From Minisyncoccota bacterium (GTDB taxonomy: Bacteria > Patescibacteriota > Minisyncoccia > UBA6257 > HR35), in NCBI GenBank assembly GCA_028276315.1, contig JAPYWP010000015.1:1-9802 (forward strand): DNA of 9,802 bases, read 5' to 3'. The position numbers and the translations under genes were made by a program. Below the pieces are notes generated by a model. It ran no database searches. It was not told the origin of the DNA and worked only from the letters and a program-made list of their open reading frames with translations. Positions within the stretch are counted from its first letter, which is position 1, and each line of letters opens with the position of its first letter. This document shows, piece by piece, positions 6,655 through 9,802 of the stretch.

Positions 6655-7857
6655 ATGAAAAAAATATTAATAATCAACACAACTTTTTCTTTTGGTGGAG
6701 CAGCAAAGATAGCGAGATTGCTTTTTGAATTTTTAAATAGAGAGAGTAGTTTTGAGACATTTTTTGCTTATGGTAGGGGGCCGGAAATAAATGATAGCAA
6801 TGTTATTAAATTTGGCAATGATTTAGAAGTTTTGTTACACGGTTTTTTGACTAGATTTTTGGGATTAGAAGGAATGGGTAGTTTTTTTTCTACTCAAAAA
6901 TTAATAAAATTTATAAAATCTCAAAACTTTGATATTATTCATCTTCATAATCTTCATGGTTATTATTTAAATTTTTTTAGCTTAATAAAATTTTTAATAA
7001 ATGAAAAATATAAAGTAGTTTGGACGCTTCACGATGAATGGCCGATTACTTGGATGCCTGCTCATAGTATGGGATGTTATCATTGTAAAACTTTAATAGG
7101 TAAATGCCATAATAAATATCCATATCCTAAGACATATTGTAAGGTTTTTGCTAGATATATGTTGGAAAAGAAAAAAGAAATTTTTAGTAATTTTTCGTCT
7201 ACAATTGTTTGTCCTTCAAAATGGCTTTATGAACAGATAAAAAATAGTTTTCTCCGAGAAAAAAGAATAGAATTAATATACAATGGTGTTGATATTAATA
7301 TTTATAGACCATTAAAGAATAAAGATTTTTTGAGAACTAAGTATGATATCCCAAAAGATAAAATTGTTATTTTAGTTATGGGATCAAGGAAAAAAGATCC
7401 TTCGAAAGGAATTGATTTTATTAAGAAGGTTATTTTGAAAACTCAAAAAAATAAAAATATAATTTTTATCGGAGTAGGTAATTTTAATTTTTATAGTCCT
7501 AATTTTATAAAACTTGGATACATTCAGGATGAAAAGAAGTTAGTAGAAATTTATAATATAAGTGATGTATTTTTGTTTTTAAGTTTAGCAGAAACTTCTC
7601 CGCTTTCTATCCTAGAGGCAATGGCATGTGGTTTACCAGTAATTGCATTTAATGTGGGCCCAGTTAGTGAATTTATTGATAGTAGAAATGGTTGGATATT
7701 CGATGTTGGAGAAGAGGACAAAATAGAAAGTTTAATAAATACTCTTTCTACGAGGAAAGATTTAATTAATTTTCAAAAAAGTTCAAGAGAGAAAGCTTTA
7801 AATTTTTCTTTAGATAAAATGTTGAAAAAATATTTAGAAATTTATAATAACATATAA
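6655..7857 (+). CDS. Family 4 glycosyltransferase, WcaC-like
   Basis: The 400-residue protein is a GT-B transferase. Its N-terminal domain begins KKILIINTTFSFGGAAKIA (2-20) with the glycine-rich acceptor loop, then has HLHNLHGYYLN (96-106) and TLHDEWPIT (124-132), features of the colanic-acid WcaC-like branch. The region after it carries GCYHC (140-144), C151 and C162, in the place where WcaC-like proteins usually have a cysteine cluster. The donor domain has VMGSRKKDPSKG (241-252), FIGVG (271-275) and LAETSPLSILEAMACGLPV (311-329), with E313 and E321 as the EX7E pair. It likely adds a hexose to a lipid-linked glycan in the cytoplasm. The gene begins 5 bases after the previous stop and ends 4 bases before the GT2 gene. 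Sugar specificity is not readable. Confidence 0.85.
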   Translation: MKKILIINTTFSFGGAAKIARLLFEFLNRESSFETFFAYGRGPEINDSNVIKFGNDLEVLLHGFLTRFLGLEGMGSFFSTQKLIKFIKSQNFDIIHLHNLHGYYLNFFSLIKFLINEKYKVVWTLHDEWPITWMPAHSMGCYHCKTLIGKCHNKYPYPKTYCKVFARYMLEKKKEIFSNFSSTIVCPSKWLYEQIKNSFLREKRIELIYNGVDINIYRPLKNKDFLRTKYDIPKDKIVILVMGSRKKDPSKGIDFIKKVILKTQKNKNIIFIGVGNFNFYSPNFIKLGYIQDEKKLVEIYNISDVFLFLSLAETSPLSILEAMACGLPVIAFNVGPVSEFIDSRNGWIFDVGEEDKIESLINTLSTRKDLINFQKSSREKALNFSLDKMLKKYLEIYNNI

Positions 7858-7861
7858 AACA

Positions 7862-8605
7862 ATGAAAGTTTCAATTATTACGCCATCATTTAATAGCGCA
7901 AAAACGGTTGAGGAGACAATAAAAAGCGTCTTGGGGCAAAGTTATAAAGATATTGAATATATTATTATTGATGGCGGATCAAAAGATAAAACTTTAGAAA
8001 TTGTAAATAAATATAAAGATAAAATTTCAAAAATTATTTCTGAGCCTGATAAAGGAATTTATGACGCAATGAATAAAGGAGTAAAATTAGCAAGCGGTGA
8101 AATTATTGGCATTTTAAATTCAGATGATTTATATGCTGATGAAAAAGTTATTGAAGAAGTTGTTAAGACTTTTGAAAATTATGATGTTGAATGCGTTTGG
8201 GGCGATTTGGTTTATTTTACGGATGATCCAAATAAAATTATAAGAATTTGGAGATCTTCTGATTATAAAGAAGGTTTATTTGAAAAAGGTTGGGTTCCAC
8301 CGCATCCAACTTTTTTTGTAAAAAAAGAAGTTTATGAAAAATATGGATATTTTAGATTAGATTTTAAAGTTGCTTCTGATTATGAGCTTATGTTTAGGTT
8401 TTTGAAAAAATATAAAATCAAAGGGAAGTATATTCCCAAAGTTTTAGTTAAAATGAGAGCAGGCGGTAATGCTAATAAATTAAAAAATATTATTAAAGGA
8501 AATTTAGAATGCATAAGAGCTTGGAAAGTAAATGGTTTTAAAATGCCTTTTTATACTCCGATCTTTCGTTTTTTTCGCCGCCTCCCCCAACTTTTAAAAA
8601 TTTAA
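7862..8605 (+). CDS. Family 2 glycosyltransferase (WcaA/WcaE-like)
   Basis: The 247-residue protein is a clear inverting GT2: VSIITPSFNSAKTVEETIKSV (from residue 3), YIIIDGGSKDKT (33-44), SEPDKGIYDAMNKG (60-73), ILNSDD (84-89, with the metal-binding SDD) and WGDL (113-116). PHPTFF (147-152) and VASDYELMFRF (170-180) are hallmarks of the short GT2 enzymes in colanic acid and O-antigen clusters. Full family length is about 250, so it is complete. The tail FRFFRRLPQLLKI is short, basic and hydrophobic and may contact the membrane. It is the last gene of the glycan block; a 258-base gap follows. It probably adds one sugar to the growing unit, with unknown donor. Confidence 0.87.
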   Translation: MKVSIITPSFNSAKTVEETIKSVLGQSYKDIEYIIIDGGSKDKTLEIVNKYKDKISKIISEPDKGIYDAMNKGVKLASGEIIGILNSDDLYADEKVIEEVVKTFENYDVECVWGDLVYFTDDPNKIIRIWRSSDYKEGLFEKGWVPPHPTFFVKKEVYEKYGYFRLDFKVASDYELMFRFLKKYKIKGKYIPKVLVKMRAGGNANKLKNIIKGNLECIRAWKVNGFKMPFYTPIFRFFRRLPQLLKI

Positions 8606-8739
8606 ATCTTGATTTATAACTAAACTAAAGTGGAGTAAAAATTTAAAAATTGCTATATTGTTATTATTTTCTGATTATTAATTTTATTTTTACTCAAGTT
8701 GTTTCTAGGGTTATTTTATCCAAAAATCTATAAAATACT

Positions 8740-8768
8740 AAAAGTTAAACTTTTTTAATTTTTTTTAA
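8740..8768 (+). terminator. Weak hairpin plus T-tracts after the glycan block
   Basis: AAAAGT (8740-8745), loop TAA, ACTTTT (8749-8754) make a 6-bp stem, followed by TT-AA and then a run of eight T. It is about 135 bases beyond the last glycan gene's stop and before the next promoter. The stem has only one G-C pair, so strength is doubtful. Confidence 0.3.
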
Positions 8769-8789
8769 AAAATAGGTGAATCAACACTA

Positions 8790-8807
8790 CTTATATTATG
8801 ATATAAG
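8790..8807. promoter_or_regulatory. Operator-like palindrome upstream of DUF192
   Basis: CTTATAT (8790-8796) and ATATAAG (8801-8807) are perfect inverted halves around TATG. The site is centred about 53 bases upstream of the candidate -10 box at 8852. It could bind a dimeric regulator, or be chance in AT-rich DNA; no regulator gene lies in the window. Confidence 0.25.
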
Positions 8808-8830
8808 AACGGTTAATTGAACACAAAGTT

Positions 8831-8857
8831 TTTAGCTAAATAGAAATTTTTTATAAT
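8831..8857 (+). promoter_or_regulatory. Candidate leaderless promoter of the DUF192-dcd unit with overlapping palindrome
   Basis: A perfect TATAAT is at 8852-8857 and the DUF192 ATG follows after exactly six bases (8864), the same spacing as at the methyltransferase gene (3106), so transcription should begin at or next to the ATG. No standard -35 is present at 17 bases; TTGAAC at 8817-8822 is too far for this -10. A perfect 10-base palindrome, TTTAGCTAAA (8831-8840), occupies the -35 area and could be an operator. The block AAATTTTTTATAATAA is shared with 2973-2988. Confidence 0.5.
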
Positions 8858-8863
8858 AAACTT

Positions 8864-9250
8864 ATGATCAAAAAACTGGTAATTTTTTTCATTTTAATTT
8901 TATTTTTGCTTTTGTATTTTTTAATTCCTAAAGATAAAAAAGATTTTGTACATTTTAATTTAGAAGAGAAAAATTATTTGCTTAAAGAGGCGAAAGCTCC
9001 AAAAGAATGGCAAGAGGGGCTTAGTTTTGTTAAAAAACCTGTTGATTATGATGGTATGATTTTTATTTTTCCTGATAAGCAAATAAGGTATTTTTGGAAT
9101 AAGAATACTTTTGTTGATTTAGAAATTTTCTGGTTAGATGATGATAAAGTTGTCGGTAAAAGTTATTTACCATCCATTTTAAAAACAAAAAATGTTATTA
9201 CTATAACTTCACCTGCCCCCGTTAATAAAGTTGTAGAAATTATAAAATAA
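8864..9250 (+). CDS. DUF192 family protein with N-terminal membrane anchor
   Basis: The 128-residue protein starts with KK followed by one hydrophobic helix (about residues 5-22), with no obvious cleavage site, so it is probably a membrane-anchored protein facing outward. The remainder is the DUF192 (COG1430) fold: KEWQEGLSFVKKP (47-59, family pattern 'RxxGLMfR'), DYDGMIFIFP (61-70), FWNKNTFVDLEIFWLD (77-92) and SPAPVNKVVEI (116-126). Most members read FW-M-KNT; here the Met is Asn (N79). The biochemical role of DUF192 is not established. ATG 8864 lies six bases after a TATAAT box with no Shine-Dalgarno, suggesting a leaderless message. It precedes dcd by 17 bases, probably in the same transcript. 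Confidence 0.85.
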   Translation: MIKKLVIFFILILFLLLYFLIPKDKKDFVHFNLEEKNYLLKEAKAPKEWQEGLSFVKKPVDYDGMIFIFPDKQIRYFWNKNTFVDLEIFWLDDDKVVGKSYLPSILKTKNVITITSPAPVNKVVEIIK

Positions 9251-9267
9251 AATGTTAAAATTAATTT

Positions 9268-9802
9268 ATGGCTGGGATAAAGAATGATGAATGGATAAAA
9301 TATATGGCAAGAAAACATAAGATGATTGAACCTTTTTCTGAAAGGCTCATTCGTAAAGGAAAAATTTCTTATGGTCTTTCAAGTTATGGCTATGATATGA
9401 GAGTTGCTGATGAATTTTATATCTTTCATAATGCTTATCCAACAGAAATAATTGATCCAAAAAATTTTAAAGAAGATTATTTTATAAAGCATAAAGGTAA
9501 ATTTTGTATTGTCCCTCCCAATTCATTTGTTTTAGCAAGATCAGTTGAGTATTTTAGAATTCCAAGAAATGTTTTAGCTATTGTTTTAGGAAAATCAAGT
9601 TATGCAAGATGTGGAATTATTGTAAATGTTACACCTCTTGAACCAGAATTCGAAGGAGTTATAACCATAGAAATCTCCAACACTACTCCTCTTCCTGCAA
9701 AAATTTATGCTAATGAAGGAATAGCTCAAGTAATCTTTTTAGAAGCTGATGAACCTTGTAAAATTTCTTATGCAGATAGAAAAGGAAAATATCAAAATCA
9801 AA
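9268..9802 (+). CDS. dcd: dCTP deaminase (3' end beyond the window)
   Basis: Translation gives 178 residues with no stop before the window edge; the family is about 185-190 long, so only the last few residues are missing. Dcd converts dCTP to dUTP and ammonia in the cytosol, feeding dTMP synthesis through dUTPase. Signature blocks are MIEPFSERLI (19-28), ISYGLSSYGYDMRVADEF (33-50), IDPKNF (62-67), VPPNSFVLARSVEYFRIPR (82-100), LGKSSYARCGIIVNVTPLEP (107-126), IEISNTTPLPAKIYANEG (134-151) and SYADRKGKY (167-175). E135 corresponds to the catalytic Glu, and S110 and R114 to the conserved Ser and Arg of the GxSSxAR block. The start at ATG 9268 gives the expected N-terminus (MAGIKNDEWIKYMARKHKMIEPF region); an ATG at 9252 is a 11-codon dead end. 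The sequence is of the common trimeric deaminase type with SYGLSSYGYD. No Shine-Dalgarno is seen. Confidence 0.95.
   Translation, partial: MAGIKNDEWIKYMARKHKMIEPFSERLIRKGKISYGLSSYGYDMRVADEFYIFHNAYPTEIIDPKNFKEDYFIKHKGKFCIVPPNSFVLARSVEYFRIPRNVLAIVLGKSSYARCGIIVNVTPLEPEFEGVITIEISNTTPLPAKIYANEGIAQVIFLEADEPCKISYADRKGKYQNQ

Larger units (their letters stand above)
8606..8863 (+). other. 258-base intergenic region between the glycan block and the DUF192-dcd unit
   Basis: I see no coding sequence here. It holds a 10-base inverted repeat with widely spaced arms (GAGTAAAAAT 8633-8642 and ATTTTTACTC 8686-8695), a weak terminator-like hairpin (8740-8756), an 18-base palindrome with a 4-base centre (8790-8807), a 10-base perfect palindrome (8831-8840) and a TATAAT box (8852-8857). 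No tRNA-like or GC-rich structured RNA stands out. Confidence 0.6.

Noticed and set aside
6465..6680. Minus-strand open frame of 71 codons
   Set aside because: It is antisense to the end of the zinc-ribbon methyltransferase and the start of the next GT4; its hydrophobic appearance comes from AT-rich antisense codons.
1..9802. CRISPR array, tRNA, rRNA, insertion sequence or toxin-antitoxin pair
   Set aside because: I saw no regularly spaced repeats, no GC-rich structured RNA and no transposase or small paired genes.
1..9802. UGA recoded as glycine
   Set aside because: TGA ends three genes at sensible places (114, 3822, 4946) and conserved glycines are encoded by GGN codons.

Overview
The window is very AT-rich bacterial DNA (roughly a quarter G+C by eye) with genes packed on the plus strand. 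UGA is a normal stop: three genes end in TGA, two of them in ATGA stop/start overlaps, so this is not the UGA-glycine code of Absconditabacteria or Gracilibacteria. No gene start has a recognisable Shine-Dalgarno sequence. The compact coding, low G+C, a membrane-anchored DUF192 protein and a Dcd of the SYGLSSYGYD type fit a Patescibacteria (CPR, Parcubacteria-like) genome. That assignment is inference; a Bacteroidota-like or other low-GC lineage is not excluded.

Positions 1-8605 are part of a surface-glycan biosynthesis locus. The first block (1-2955) holds the tail of an unidentified gene, a glycosyltransferase-like protein without an obvious DxD, a homologue of the reversibly glycosylated polypeptide / UDP-arabinopyranose mutase family (GT75), and a GT2 enzyme resembling galactofuranosyltransferases (GlfT-like). 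A 150-base gap with a weak AT hairpin and two TATAAT boxes separates it from the second block (3106-8605). That block holds a class I methyltransferase, a GT4 glycosyltransferase, a NodB-type polysaccharide deacetylase, a zinc-ribbon plus methyltransferase fusion, a WcaC-like GT4 and a WcaA/WcaE-like GT2. Most genes in each block overlap or are a few bases apart, as in operons. No flippase, polymerase, ligase or phosphoglycosyl transferase is visible, so the locus must extend upstream or rely on genes elsewhere.

After a 258-base gap containing palindromes and a TATAAT box, a second transcription unit begins: a small membrane-anchored DUF192 protein followed by dcd (dCTP deaminase), which runs off the window end. 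It is housekeeping and not functionally linked to the glycan genes.

The main points of interest are the pairing of a GT75 mutase homologue with a GlfT-like transferase, suggesting a furanose (perhaps arabinofuranose) in the glycan; the TATAAT-N6-ATG layout at both intergenic gene starts, suggesting leaderless mRNAs; and a 7-base tandem duplication at the deacetylase start that breaks frame with an upstream coupled ATG. I found no CRISPR array, tRNA, rRNA, insertion sequence or obvious new defence system.
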